Assembly: GCF_031181555.1 (NCBI RefSeq)
Contig: NZ_JAPSKQ010000061.1
Coordinates: forward strand, 1-33,691
Direction of reading: 5' to 3'
Length of the DNA stretch: 33,691 nucleotides
From: Streptomyces sp.
GTDB taxonomy: Bacteria > Actinomycetota > Actinomycetes > Streptomycetales > Streptomycetaceae
In this document: one piece after another, positions 16,901 to 24,143 of the stretch
How positions within the stretch are numbered: position 1 is the first letter of the stretch
Layout of the letters: every line of letters starts with the position of its first letter
Translations under genes and position numbers: made by a program
The notes under the pieces: model-generated
Told to the model about the DNA's origin: nothing
The model's database searches: none
What the model saw: only the letters and a program-made list of their open reading frames with translations

Positions 16901-17775
16901 CCGACGCGGCCATGCTGCTGCGTGACGGCAACGGCGACCGCCCCCTGTTCCTGATGCACCCCTCCGGCGGGGACGTACTGTGCTACGGCGAACTCGCCCG
17001 TCTCCTTACCGACGGTCGGCCCGTCGTGGCCCTCACCGACCCTGCCCTGACCGGCGGCACCGGGCCGCGGACCATCGTCGAGATGACCGACCGCTACCTC
17101 GCGGCGCTGCGTGTCCACCAGCCGCAGGGTCCCTACCTGCTGGGCGGCTGGTCGATGGGCGGCACGGTCGCCCACCAGATGGCCGTGGAACTTCAGCGAC
17201 GCGGCGAGCGGACCGACCTGCTCGTCCTGATCGACTCCAACACCCCCGACCGCATCCGGGCGCTGGGCGGCACCGACCGCGCCCAGGACACCGCCTTCGC
17301 GGCCGTCCGCTACCTGCGCTCGCTGGAGGCGTTCCTCGACCTCGACCTGGACCTCGGTGCGGACGCGGAGACGATCCGCACGGCCCCGGACCCGGCGGCG
17401 GTACGCCGGACGGTCACCGAACGACTACGAGCGGCCGGCCTGCTCGGCCCGCGGGACACCGCCGACACCCGCCTTGAGGTCTTCGAACGCCACTTGCGGG
17501 CGCTGGCGGACCACCGGGCCGGACATCTCAGCGACCCGGCCACCCGCCTGCTGCTGATCGCCGCATCCCGTCCCGCGCCACACAACGCCGGTGTCGGCAT
17601 GGGCGTCGACGACGCCGCGGACCTGCCCGCCCTGGGCTGGCTGCCGCACGTCAACGGCCCCGTCGACGCCCACACCGTCGAAGGCCACCACTACTCCCTG
17701 CTGCACGACCCCGCAGTACGGCGGACCGCCGCCCTGATCGACCGGGCCCTGGCCGCCGTACACACCGGCCAGTGA
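10993..17775 (+). CDS. Hybrid PKS/NRPS: KS-AT-KR-ACP-Cy-TE, HMWP1-like without MTs or PCP
   Basis: A 2260-residue megasynthase. KS (about 26-446) has C198 (GTACSTS), H334 (EAHGTA) and H372 (SNIGHA). AT (538-830) has S635 in GHSLG. KR (1138-1340) has GGLGDVG and Y1298 in LAPYAAVN. ACP (1415-1485) has S1445 in GGHSLLA. Cy (1509-1930) has the intact motif D1641-D1646-S1649, T1854 in VVFTS and D1888 in TPQTWLD. Thioesterase (1983-2260) has S2054 in GWSMG and a late His (GHHYS, 2232/2233). Yersiniabactin HMWP1 has the same order plus one MT after AT and MT-PCP before TE; these are missing here, so Cy runs into TE through about 50 linker residues. Two MTs and extra PCPs are encoded downstream. Role inferred: malonyl extension and ketoreduction, condensation/cyclisation with cysteine on a separate carrier, and release. 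The start at 10993 overlaps the previous stop; an open frame reaches further upstream inside the NRPS gene but is not used. Confidence 0.92.
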   Translation: MTEPTSSRGDMPHTPRPGIEAGDDLIAVTALDCRFPGAPDTAAYWDLLVSGRSGLTRHSERELAERGVPARLLANPAHIPVSGVIDEQDHFDPEPFGLTDAEAAVMDPQQRLFLEACWRALESAGHGGGAGAGAVGVFAGAAHSDYLARNLADRYAASATDPVGSLQAALAGVADYLPLHVAHRLALTGPAVAVGTACSTSLVAVHLAAQSLLAGECDTALAGGASLIVPQGRGYLHVPDGIFSADGHVRTFSADGTGIVHTQGVGVVVLRRLRDALADDDPVLAVLHGSAVNNDGGDRTGFTAPSPRGQARVVSEALAVAGLTPRDITYVEAHGTATRLGDVVEVAALRRVFGDTGPAWCALSSVKSNIGHANSAAGIAGFAKTVLALHHGVLPPTLDALPLNPDLQLDDSPFTVVHEATDWTGPRHAGVSSFGIGGTNCHVVLGSAPVRPAPPADPRPQLVLLSAHRDDALARLTEATATALHTTEVAPADAAHTLHTGRATLPYRAAAVITGVAETDGRTLRASPRRRPGPTPPRIVLAFPGGGAQYAGMGRELCAEEEEFDRTVRECADLFDDGTGAGLTALITADPSDEHARRLLRDPAHGLPALFTVSLAAARTLRSWGVEPDAVVGHSLGEYVAAVLSGALSLSDAATLVAVRSRGMSRAAGSGVMLTVPLTERQTLALLAEHPGLDLAAVNGPRSCVVSGPSPAVAEVERALTARGERTVRLSLDAAAHSRLVDPVLPELRAAARTIRARVPGIPLATTLTGKLLDTAPGADHWVAHLRSTVRFSDALATALGEGPAVLVQAGPGGALLQLARQQGHRQLLATLAAFPDREQPGGGRAALLAAAGELWTHGLPLDAAALHRPGRRRVVLPGLPMERRRLWIDPPAATASAATPVSTAADPGHGAGQAVPDESEPFQLPVWRRTPPVEADRSVLRGRWLVAGPPGSPSAERVRAALAAAGAGTVTLDEVVRDPDTPCEGIVVIGPYGDTGDDPAETVSASVLHYAEVARAAASWAHRTCLLHLSHNAQQVESTDRPAAHAAAGLAVPRVLAQEFPGLRWRSVDLPAGPPHADDVRAVPAEAADLLAGGPNGIECALRGGHRWTRGITPWRPSAPAPDTDGPTVTDGGRGTAVILGGLGDVGLALAGHLARSGRRIVVTGRTGLPPDPAPGSTEAERAETIRVLRASGADIEVRAADAADAAATTELLRELTDRDGPLDLVVHAAGVVASAAVAPLRATEEQAVRAHAHAKVTAALALRGAVHGLPPGHRPATVLLMSSATAFVGGLGLAPYAAVNRYLDALAEHEHHEAPDAPRWISVAWDGWRVGPGRSERTVASRHSIGLADGMRTVDRLLALAANGRAPACVAVSPADLAPRTAGTPTAVPASLAPAPGAPAAQPRAGAGFTTGAETLLAAVWSDLLGFPVTDRDADFFALGGHSLLATRMLARLRDDHGADLRLQDLLTRPTIAALAPMLPGRESQSVPAAPQGANGPSPQPGDGPREFPLTRVQHAYWVGGSGGYRLGDVPCSFHLEYDCPGLDTDRYEAAWNAVIARHPMLRAVVSPEGRNRVLDKVPPYRIRVQDLTKDDDLERTRKLERVRTRMVRREPRPGRWPLVDIRAARLPGDVIRLFVNVDVLVCDTASYLIWDRELRTLYNTPDAQLPPLETTFADCVAALERRTEGLEHARAAAYWRARLDDLPGAPALPVRTGSPGDRPRFARRTARLEPDRWSALKAEAARRGLTPTAVLLAAYGEALAGWSGQSRFAVTLTLFDRPADLPGADAVVGDFTSLMLHEVDRSDTRCFADAAVRAQRTLFEDLDHREFSALDLLAEKSSRTGRTESVPVVFTSALGLSGPLGGGHDLDWAGTPVYGVSSTPQTWLDHQVIEQHGALLLQWDVLENALPADEADAAFAAYAERVRRLADAPRAWDTEEPRTAPAAPVREPRRLAPTARKRTVPGPTPDADAAMLLRDGNGDRPLFLMHPSGGDVLCYGELARLLTDGRPVVALTDPALTGGTGPRTIVEMTDRYLAALRVHQPQGPYLLGGWSMGGTVAHQMAVELQRRGERTDLLVLIDSNTPDRIRALGGTDRAQDTAFAAVRYLRSLEAFLDLDLDLGADAETIRTAPDPAAVRRTVTERLRAAGLLGPRDTADTRLEVFERHLRALADHRAGHLSDPATRLLLIAASRPAPHNAGVGMGVDDAADLPALGWLPHVNGPVDAHTVEGHHYSLLHDPAVRRTAALIDRALAAVHTGQ

Positions 17776-17821
17776 GCCCGTCAGTCACTTTCGACACCTG
17801 AACCTCTCGCGGAAAGCAACC

Positions 17822-19387
17822 ATGCACCAGCACCCGTCACCCCGCAGCTTCCTCTCCCGCAGATCCGCTCTCACCGCCCTCGCGGCGGTCGGCGCCCTGC
17901 TGCTGAGCGCCTGCTCCGACACACCCGCCGCCGACACCCCGGCCCCCCGCACCGGCGCGCCCGTCGAGGGCGGCACCCTGCGATACGCCGTCGCGGGATC
18001 ACCCGCCACCGCCAGTGACGACCCGCACGGCGGCCTCGGCAACGAGTCCGACGTCCTGCGCTTTGCCCTCACGTACGACGTGCTGACCGTCCCCGGGGAG
18101 GACGGGAAGACCCGACCGCGGCTCGCCACGTCATGGAAGCCCAACGACGCCATGGACCGCTGGACCCTCACCCTGCGCGAGGACGCCCGCTTCACCGACG
18201 GTAACCCGGTGCGCGCCGCCGACGTGCTGTACTCCCTGCGGCGCATCGGCGGCAAGGCCGCCGAGAACTACGGCCGACTCGCCGACTTCGACATGGCGAA
18301 GTCCACCGCCCCCGACGAGCACACCGTCGTCCTGGCTACCCGCGCCCCGATGGCCGACGCACCCCGGGCCCTGGAATCCGTCACCTTCGTCGTCCCGGAG
18401 GGCACCAAGGACTTTTCCCGTTCCGTCATCGGTTCGGGTCCGTACCGGGTGGAGCGGACCAGCGCCCAGACCACCGTCCTGACCCGCAACGACACGTGGT
18501 GGGGAAAGCGCCCGCACCTGGACCGGATCGAGATCCAGGCCGTCGCCGACCCACAGGCACGGGCCAGTGCCGTCGCCTCCGGGCAGGCCGACGTCGCCGG
18601 CAGCGTCAGCCCCGCCGCGGTCAAGAGTGCCGGATCTTCGGCGAAGACCCAGGTCGTCCGGCGCGACGGAGTCACCGAGTACCCGTTCGTCATGCGCCTG
18701 GACACCGAGCCGTTCGACGACCCCAGGGTCCGTGAGGCGTTCCGCCTCGCCGCCGACCGCAAGGCCCTGGTCGACACCGTGTTCCTGGGCTACGGCAAGG
18801 TCGCCAATGACCTGCCCACCCCCTACGACCCCTCGGCCCCCAGGGACCTGCCGCAGCGCACCCGCGACGTGAAGAAGGCCAAGAAGCTGCTGGCCGAGGC
18901 GGGCCACGCCGACGGACTGTCCGTCACCCTGCACACCACCACGTCCTACCCCGGGATGGACACCGCAGCCACCCTCTACGCCCAGCAGCTCTCCGACATC
19001 GGCGTCGAGGCGGAGGTGAAGGTCGAGCCGGCGGACACCTACTGGACCGCTGTCTACGCCAAGAAGGCGTTCTACACCGGCTACTACGGCGGCATCTCCT
19101 TCCCCGACCTCGTCCGCGTCGGACTGCTGTCCGACTCCCCGACCAACGAGACCGCCTGGCGCAGCAAGAGCTTCGACGACGGCTTCGCCCGGGCCATGTC
19201 GGCCACCGACGAGGCGCGACGCGAGGAGCTGCTGTCCGGCATCCAGCGCGAGCTGTGGGAGGACGGCGGCTATGTCGTCTGGGGCACCGGCGACGGCCTG
19301 GACCTCGCCGCGCCCGGCGTGCGCGGACTGCCCGACGGGCCCGGCTTCCAGCGCATGTTCATCGACCAGGTGTGGATGGCCAAGTGA
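17822..19387 (+). CDS. ABC importer substrate-binding lipoprotein, SBP_bac_5 (Opp/Nik type)
   Basis: A 521-residue extracytoplasmic binding protein. The N-terminus has an SRRSALTALAA segment, which could be Sec- or Tat-dependent, and a lipobox LLLSAC with lipidated C31. The mature part has the family 5 pattern: GGTLRYAVAGSPAT, LRFALTYDVLTV, LATSWKPNDAMDRWTLTLRE and DGNPVRAADVLYSL. Members carry peptides, nickel chelates or opine-type metallophores. Position directly after the megasynthase (46 bases) and before matching permeases and ATPases suggests it captures the metal-loaded product. The start has only a weak GGAAAG upstream. Ligand identity is inferred from context alone. Confidence 0.88.
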   Translation: MHQHPSPRSFLSRRSALTALAAVGALLLSACSDTPAADTPAPRTGAPVEGGTLRYAVAGSPATASDDPHGGLGNESDVLRFALTYDVLTVPGEDGKTRPRLATSWKPNDAMDRWTLTLREDARFTDGNPVRAADVLYSLRRIGGKAAENYGRLADFDMAKSTAPDEHTVVLATRAPMADAPRALESVTFVVPEGTKDFSRSVIGSGPYRVERTSAQTTVLTRNDTWWGKRPHLDRIEIQAVADPQARASAVASGQADVAGSVSPAAVKSAGSSAKTQVVRRDGVTEYPFVMRLDTEPFDDPRVREAFRLAADRKALVDTVFLGYGKVANDLPTPYDPSAPRDLPQRTRDVKKAKKLLAEAGHADGLSVTLHTTTSYPGMDTAATLYAQQLSDIGVEAEVKVEPADTYWTAVYAKKAFYTGYYGGISFPDLVRVGLLSDSPTNETAWRSKSFDDGFARAMSATDEARREELLSGIQRELWEDGGYVVWGTGDGLDLAAPGVRGLPDGPGFQRMFIDQVWMAK

Positions 19388-20352
19388 CCCTGCGCACTGC
19401 CGGCCGCGCCCTGCGCCCGGCCGGCCGGGCCGCGGTCCTGGCCATCGCCGCCACGGCCGTGGTCTTCACAGCCACCGAACTGCTCCCCGGTGACGCCGGG
19501 GAACTGAGGACGGCGGGCCGGGCCGCCCAGGAGGACGTCGCGACGGAGCGGGAACGCCTCGGACTGGACCGGCCGGCCGCGGTGCGCTACCTCGACTGGT
19601 TGTACGGCCTGATCCGGGGAGACCTGGGACACTCGCTGGCGGGCGGCAGACCCGTGGTGACGTTGTTCGCCGAGCGGCTGCCCGCCACCGTCGTCCTGGT
19701 CGCGGCGGCGCTGGCGGTCACCGCGCTGCTGGCCGCGGCGGCCCTGACCGTCACGTACCTGCGCGGCGGCCGGGGCGGCTCGGCCGCCACCGGACTGGCC
19801 GCCGTGCCGCAGCCGGTCCACGCGGCGGTGCTCGGCGCGGTCCTGGCCGGGCTGCTGGGCTGGCTGCCCCCTGTGTCCCTACTGCCGCCCGGCGGATCGC
19901 CCCTGGCGGACCCCCGGCTCCTGGTGCTGCCCGCGCTCACCCTGGCGCTGCCCTCGGCCGCGTTCGCCACCGTCCTGCTGCGCGGGGCGCTGGGCGATGT
20001 CCTGCGCCGCCCCCACGTGGCCGACGCGCGGTTGCGCGGCCTGCCCGCCCCGCTCGTGCTGCACCGGCACGTCCTTCCCTTCCTGTACGTGCCGGTGCTC
20101 CAGGTGACGGCCCTGCTGGTTGGCGGTCTCGTGGCGGGAACCGCCCTGGCGGAGACCCTGTTCGGCTATCCGGGTACCGGGCAGCTGCTGGTGTCCGCCG
20201 TCGCGGTGCGGGACGTCCCCGTCATTCAGGCCGCGGCCCTCCTCCCGGCCGTCGTCCTGCTGCTGGGCATGCTCCTGGCCGACCTGGCCGCCCGTCGCAC
20301 CACGGTGCCGGGGGACCCCGGCCCGTCGGTGGCGGCGGGGAGGACCGTATGA
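19384..20352 (+). CDS. ABC importer permease, DppB/OppB type
   Basis: A 322-residue inner-membrane permease. The GTG start at 19384 overlaps the stop of the binding-protein gene. Hydrophobic segments include AVLAIAATAVVFTATELL, VVLVAAALAVTALLAAAALT and VTALLVGGLVAGTALA. The first periplasmic region has RLGLDRPAAVRYLDWLYGL, typical of this family. The EAA-like loop leads to LPAPLVLHRHVLPFLYVPVL, and the C-terminus has ETLFGYPGTGQLLVSAV, the family hallmark. It forms a heterodimeric channel with the next gene product. Confidence 0.88.
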   Translation: MTLRTAGRALRPAGRAAVLAIAATAVVFTATELLPGDAGELRTAGRAAQEDVATERERLGLDRPAAVRYLDWLYGLIRGDLGHSLAGGRPVVTLFAERLPATVVLVAAALAVTALLAAAALTVTYLRGGRGGSAATGLAAVPQPVHAAVLGAVLAGLLGWLPPVSLLPPGGSPLADPRLLVLPALTLALPSAAFATVLLRGALGDVLRRPHVADARLRGLPAPLVLHRHVLPFLYVPVLQVTALLVGGLVAGTALAETLFGYPGTGQLLVSAVAVRDVPVIQAAALLPAVVLLLGMLLADLAARRTTVPGDPGPSVAAGRTV

Positions 20353-21170
20353 CCGGAGCGCCTCGGCCGTTCTTCCCCGGAGCCACCCGCCCTCCGGTGT
20401 CCGTGATCGCGGCTCTCGTACTGCTGGTGTGCGTGCCGCTCGGCCGGTATGCCGCCCCGCACCCACCGGAGCGAACGGTCGCCGCCCCCTGGGCGCTGCC
20501 CGGCGGACGGTATCCGCTGGGCACCGACGCCCTGGGGCGCGACGTGCTGTCCCGGGTCCTGGCCGGGGGCACTCAGCTCCTGACCGTGTCCCTGCTCGCC
20601 GCGCTCGCCGCCGCCGTCTGCGGCACGGGCCTCGGCCTGGCCGCGGGCTGGTCGGGCGACCGTACCGCCCGCACCGTACGGGCTCTGTGCGATCTGCTGC
20701 TAGCCGTCCCCGCCCTGGTCCTGGCGCTGGTGCTGGCCACCGCGCTGCCGGGGGCGGCGGCGGTCGTCGTGGCGTCGGTACTCGCGGGAGCCCCGCTGAC
20801 CGCACGGGTCGTCGCCACGCAGTGCGCGCAGCTGCGCGGCAGCGGGCATGTGCACGCCGCCGTCGAGCGCGGCGAGCGCACACCTGCCGTGCTGCTTTAC
20901 GAGGTGCTGCCCGCCCTGCGCCGTCTGGTCGCCGCCGACGCCGGGCTCCGGCTCGTCACGGCACTGCAGATCGCCGCGGCCCTCGCCGTGCTCGGCCTGG
21001 GGCCTCAGCCCCCGGACCCCGACTGGGCCCTGATGCTCAGCGAGAATCTGCCCGGCGCCGCACTCAACCCCTGGGCGCTGCTGGCGCCGGCGATCCCCCT
21101 GGCGGGCTGCGCCTGGGTGTTCGCCGCGGCGGCCCGGACGGCCGCCCGGGCTCCGGGGGAGGGGGCATGA
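20349..21170 (+). CDS. ABC importer permease, DppC/OppC type
   Basis: A 273-residue permease whose ATG start overlaps the previous gene by four bases. Hallmarks are YPLGTDALGRDVLSRVLAGG near residue 55, several hydrophobic helices (LLLAVPALVLALVLATALPG and others), the EAA loop (VERGERTPAVLLYEVLPAL) and the family end GLGPQPPDPDWALMLSE. It pairs with the upstream permease. The gene order binding protein-B-C-ATPase is the standard Opp/Nik layout. Confidence 0.88.
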   Translation: MTGAPRPFFPGATRPPVSVIAALVLLVCVPLGRYAAPHPPERTVAAPWALPGGRYPLGTDALGRDVLSRVLAGGTQLLTVSLLAALAAAVCGTGLGLAAGWSGDRTARTVRALCDLLLAVPALVLALVLATALPGAAAVVVASVLAGAPLTARVVATQCAQLRGSGHVHAAVERGERTPAVLLYEVLPALRRLVAADAGLRLVTALQIAAALAVLGLGPQPPDPDWALMLSENLPGAALNPWALLAPAIPLAGCAWVFAAAARTAARAPGEGA

Positions 21171-22783
21171 CGGTCCATGACCATGAGGAGTCCGTTCCTA
21201 CCGGTGCCCCGCTGCTGGCGGCCGAGGGCCTGACCGTTCGCCGCGCCCTCGACGGAGCCACCGTCCTGCCGCCGGTCGACGTCCGCGTCGGCCCGGGGCA
21301 GGTGCTGGCCGTCACCGGCGCGTCCGGCGCCGGTAAATCCACGCTGCTGCGCGCCCTGCTCGACGTCCTCCCGGACGGACTGCAGCGCGCGTCGGGCACC
21401 GTGCGCTGGCGCGGTGTGGCCGTGTCGCCCGGTCGGGCGGCCCGGCGGTGGCGGCGTGCCCGGTGCGGCTGGCTGGCGCAGGACCCCGGCGCGGCCCTCA
21501 ATCCGCTGTGGTGCGTGGACCGGCTGATCGGTGAGGAGTTCACCGGTGACGCCGCCACCCGCGCCCGGCGGGTCGAGGCCCTGATGCACCGACTGGGCCT
21601 TCCGCCCGCGCTCGCCTCCCGGCGAGCGGGGGAACTCTCCGGCGGACAGGCCCAACGGGTCGCCCTGGCGCGGGCCTTGTGCGCCGACCCGGAGCTGCTC
21701 GTCCTGGACGAGCCGACCTCGGCACTGGACCGTGCGACGGCCGATCTGGTGGCCGAAGAGGTGCGGTCGCGCCGTGGGATCCCCGGCCGGTGTGTCGTCC
21801 TGGTCACGCACGATGCCCGGCTGGCCGCGGAACTGGCCGACCGGACACTGGTGCTCGCCGGTGACGCGCGCCCGGCCTCCGGTGCGGACGCCGCCGTGCG
21901 GCACACGACATGTGCGACCGCCGCCGTACGCGGACGGATGACCAGCGCCTCGTGGAAGGAGCCGCTCCGCCCGGCCGCCGATCCCGCGCCACCACAAACC
22001 GGGCGCCCGCCCCACACGGCGGCGGACCCTGCCCCGCCCCTGGTGCCCGTGCTGTCGGCGCGGGGCCTGACTCTGCGGAGCCCGGACGGCACACCACTGC
22101 TCGACGCCGGGGACCTGGACCTGCCGACGGGCGGCTGGCTGGCCGTCACGGGACGGTCGGGCAGCGGAAAGACGACCCTGCTGCACGCCCTCGTGGGCCG
22201 TCGCCCGCCGGCCGCCGGACAACTCCTGCTGCACGGGCGCTCGCTGCCCGCCGGGAGCCGCTTGCGTGACCGGTGGATGCTGCGCGCCGTCCAACTGGCC
22301 GGACAGGACACGGTGGCGGAACTCAACCCGGCGCACACCGTCGGCCGAGCGGTGGCCCGGCCGCTGAAGGTGTTCCACGGCACGACCGGAACGGCCGGGC
22401 GGGAACGCGTACGGGAACTCCTCGAGGCCGTGGGACTCCCCGCCGACCTGGTCGACCGCAGACCCGCGGCGCTCTCCGGCGGCCAGCGCCGTCGGGTCGT
22501 CCTCGCCCGGGCGCTCGCCGCCGGGCCTGACGTGCTGCTGTTGGACGAGCCCACTGCGGGCCTGGACCCGGATTCGGCACGACTCATCCTCGACCTGCTG
22601 GACCGGCTGCGGGAAGACGGCCCCGCCGTCCTGACCGTCACGCACGACGCCGACACGGCCGCCCGCGCCGACCGTGTCCTCCACCTGACCGGCCGCTGCC
22701 TGACCCCACGGCCGCACACGATCCCCGACCACACCCCCGACGGGAGAACGGAGCACTCCGGTGTCCGACCACACGACGGCTGA
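21167..22783 (+). CDS. Fused double ATPase of the Opp/Nik-type ABC importer (DppD-DppF fusion)
   Basis: A 538-residue protein with two complete nucleotide-binding domains. The first has Walker A GASGAGKST (51-59), signature LSGGQAQRVALARAL (about 157) and Walker B LLVLDEPTSALD. The second has Walker A GRSGSGKTT (about 328), signature LSGGQRRRVVLARAL (about 436) and Walker B VLLLDEPTAGLD. Most Opp systems encode these as two genes; here both sites lie in one chain joined by a linker of about 60 residues, so one polypeptide could power the transporter. ATG 21167 overlaps the previous stop by ATGA; a longer in-frame opening upstream lies inside the permease gene and is rejected. Confidence 0.9.
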   Translation: MTVHDHEESVPTGAPLLAAEGLTVRRALDGATVLPPVDVRVGPGQVLAVTGASGAGKSTLLRALLDVLPDGLQRASGTVRWRGVAVSPGRAARRWRRARCGWLAQDPGAALNPLWCVDRLIGEEFTGDAATRARRVEALMHRLGLPPALASRRAGELSGGQAQRVALARALCADPELLVLDEPTSALDRATADLVAEEVRSRRGIPGRCVVLVTHDARLAAELADRTLVLAGDARPASGADAAVRHTTCATAAVRGRMTSASWKEPLRPAADPAPPQTGRPPHTAADPAPPLVPVLSARGLTLRSPDGTPLLDAGDLDLPTGGWLAVTGRSGSGKTTLLHALVGRRPPAAGQLLLHGRSLPAGSRLRDRWMLRAVQLAGQDTVAELNPAHTVGRAVARPLKVFHGTTGTAGRERVRELLEAVGLPADLVDRRPAALSGGQRRRVVLARALAAGPDVLLLDEPTAGLDPDSARLILDLLDRLREDGPAVLTVTHDADTAARADRVLHLTGRCLTPRPHTIPDHTPDGRTEHSGVRPHDG

Positions 22784-24143
22784 ACACACCGGCCGGATCG
22801 CGAACCTGCTGGCCGCCCATCCCTGGGTGGCCCGGGCCCACCCCGCACCCGACGGCGGCGTCCGGGTCGTCCCGCACCCGGACGCTGTGACCGCCGTACC
22901 CGAGCCGGGCCCCTTGATGCGCGAGCACCTCGAGCAGTGGGCCGAGGTCTACGAGTGGACGTACGAGACGGCCGAAGGCCGGCACGCCAACGACCTCGAC
23001 CTGTCCGGGTGGCGGGCCTCCGACACCGGAGCACCGCTGCCCGAAGCCCACATGCGGGACTGGGTGGACCGCACCGTGGATCTCGTCCTGGCCCAGCGCC
23101 CGAGGAGGCTCCTGGAACTCGGCTGCGGCACCGGCCTGCTCGCCCACCGCCTGCACCCGCACCTGGACGGGTATGTCGGCACCGACGTCGCCCAGGTCGC
23201 GGTGGACCGCCTCACCATCGCCGGCCTGCCCCGCACCGCGTTCGTCCGGGCCGCCGCCCACGAGACGGCCGCGCCTCGGGTACGGGACGCCATGAACACC
23301 GCTTTCGGCCCCGGTGCGCGTCCCGACTGCGTGCTGTTCAACTCGGTCACCCAGTGCTTCCCCGACCTGGCCTACCTGACCACCGTCCTGCACGGGGCGC
23401 TGTCGGCGGTCGAGGACGGCGGCACCGTGATCGTAGGAGACATCCGGCACTCCGGCCTGCTGCTCGACCACTTCGGACGGCTGGAACGGGCCCGCGACCC
23501 CGAGGCGGACGGCACGACGATCGCCGCGAGGGCCGCGGCCGCCGCCGAGGCGGACGAGGAACTGTCCTTCACCCCGGCAGCCGTCGCCGCGGCGGTCGCG
23601 GCCCAATCCCGCCCGGTCCGCATGAGCGTGCACGCCCGCACCATGACCGAGGACACCGAACTCACCCGCTACCGCTACGACATCGTCCTGCGCGTCGGCC
23701 CGCACACCGACGGACCGGGGACCCGGCACGTGCGCCGGACGCCCTGGGACGGACACGGGGGGAGCGACGTCCCAGAAGCGCTGCGCGACGCGCTCGCCAA
23801 CGGTCCCGTCATCGTCCACGGCATCCCCAACGCCCTGCTCCACGACGCCCCCGGGGCGGTGACCCCGTACGCCCTGCGCGAGGCACTGCAGGGAGCGGAC
23901 GCCGCCGTACTGCTTGACGCCGCCGACCCGCGCGCGCTGGCCGTGGCGGCTCCCGCGGACTGCGCGCCCGCCGCGGCCGAGGACCTTCCGGCGCCCTCCG
24001 GCCCGGTCGCCCACGAGCCGTTCCCCCTGTTCGTCCGGCGCCGTCTGCCCGAAGTGCTGCGCGACCACCTGCGCCGGGCCGGGCAGGACACCGTGCCACC
24101 GGCGATCACCGTGGTGGACGTCATCGAGGACGGCCACGCGTGA
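22761..24143 (+). CDS. Freestanding NRPS-type methyltransferase (excised MT domain)
   Basis: A 460-residue protein. Residues about 50-310 match the methyltransferase normally embedded in NRPS modules: EQWAEVYEWTYE, LSGWRASDTGAPLPEAHM, RDWVDRTVDLVLAQRPRRLL, then motif I LELGCGTGLL near 118 and GYVGTDVAQVAVDRL. The C-terminal 45 residues (PFPLFVRRRLPEVLRDHLR, then PPAITVVDVIEDG) resemble the end of an adenylation-domain lobe, as if the protein were cut out of a megasynthase. In yersiniabactin HMWP1 such a domain methylates the alpha carbon of the last thiazoline unit; this protein likely does so in trans. GTG 22761 has a GGAG upstream and overlaps the ATPase gene by 23 bases. Confidence 0.82.
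   Translation: MSDHTTAEHTGRIANLLAAHPWVARAHPAPDGGVRVVPHPDAVTAVPEPGPLMREHLEQWAEVYEWTYETAEGRHANDLDLSGWRASDTGAPLPEAHMRDWVDRTVDLVLAQRPRRLLELGCGTGLLAHRLHPHLDGYVGTDVAQVAVDRLTIAGLPRTAFVRAAAHETAAPRVRDAMNTAFGPGARPDCVLFNSVTQCFPDLAYLTTVLHGALSAVEDGGTVIVGDIRHSGLLLDHFGRLERARDPEADGTTIAARAAAAAEADEELSFTPAAVAAAVAAQSRPVRMSVHARTMTEDTELTRYRYDIVLRVGPHTDGPGTRHVRRTPWDGHGGSDVPEALRDALANGPVIVHGIPNALLHDAPGAVTPYALREALQGADAAVLLDAADPRALAVAAPADCAPAAAEDLPAPSGPVAHEPFPLFVRRRLPEVLRDHLRRAGQDTVPPAITVVDVIEDGHA

Noticed and set aside
19255..19383. A longer permease B protein starting inside the binding-protein gene
   Set aside because: The extra residues are Arg-rich and come from an overlapping frame of the lipoprotein. The GTG at 19384 gives the usual permease N-terminus before the first helix.
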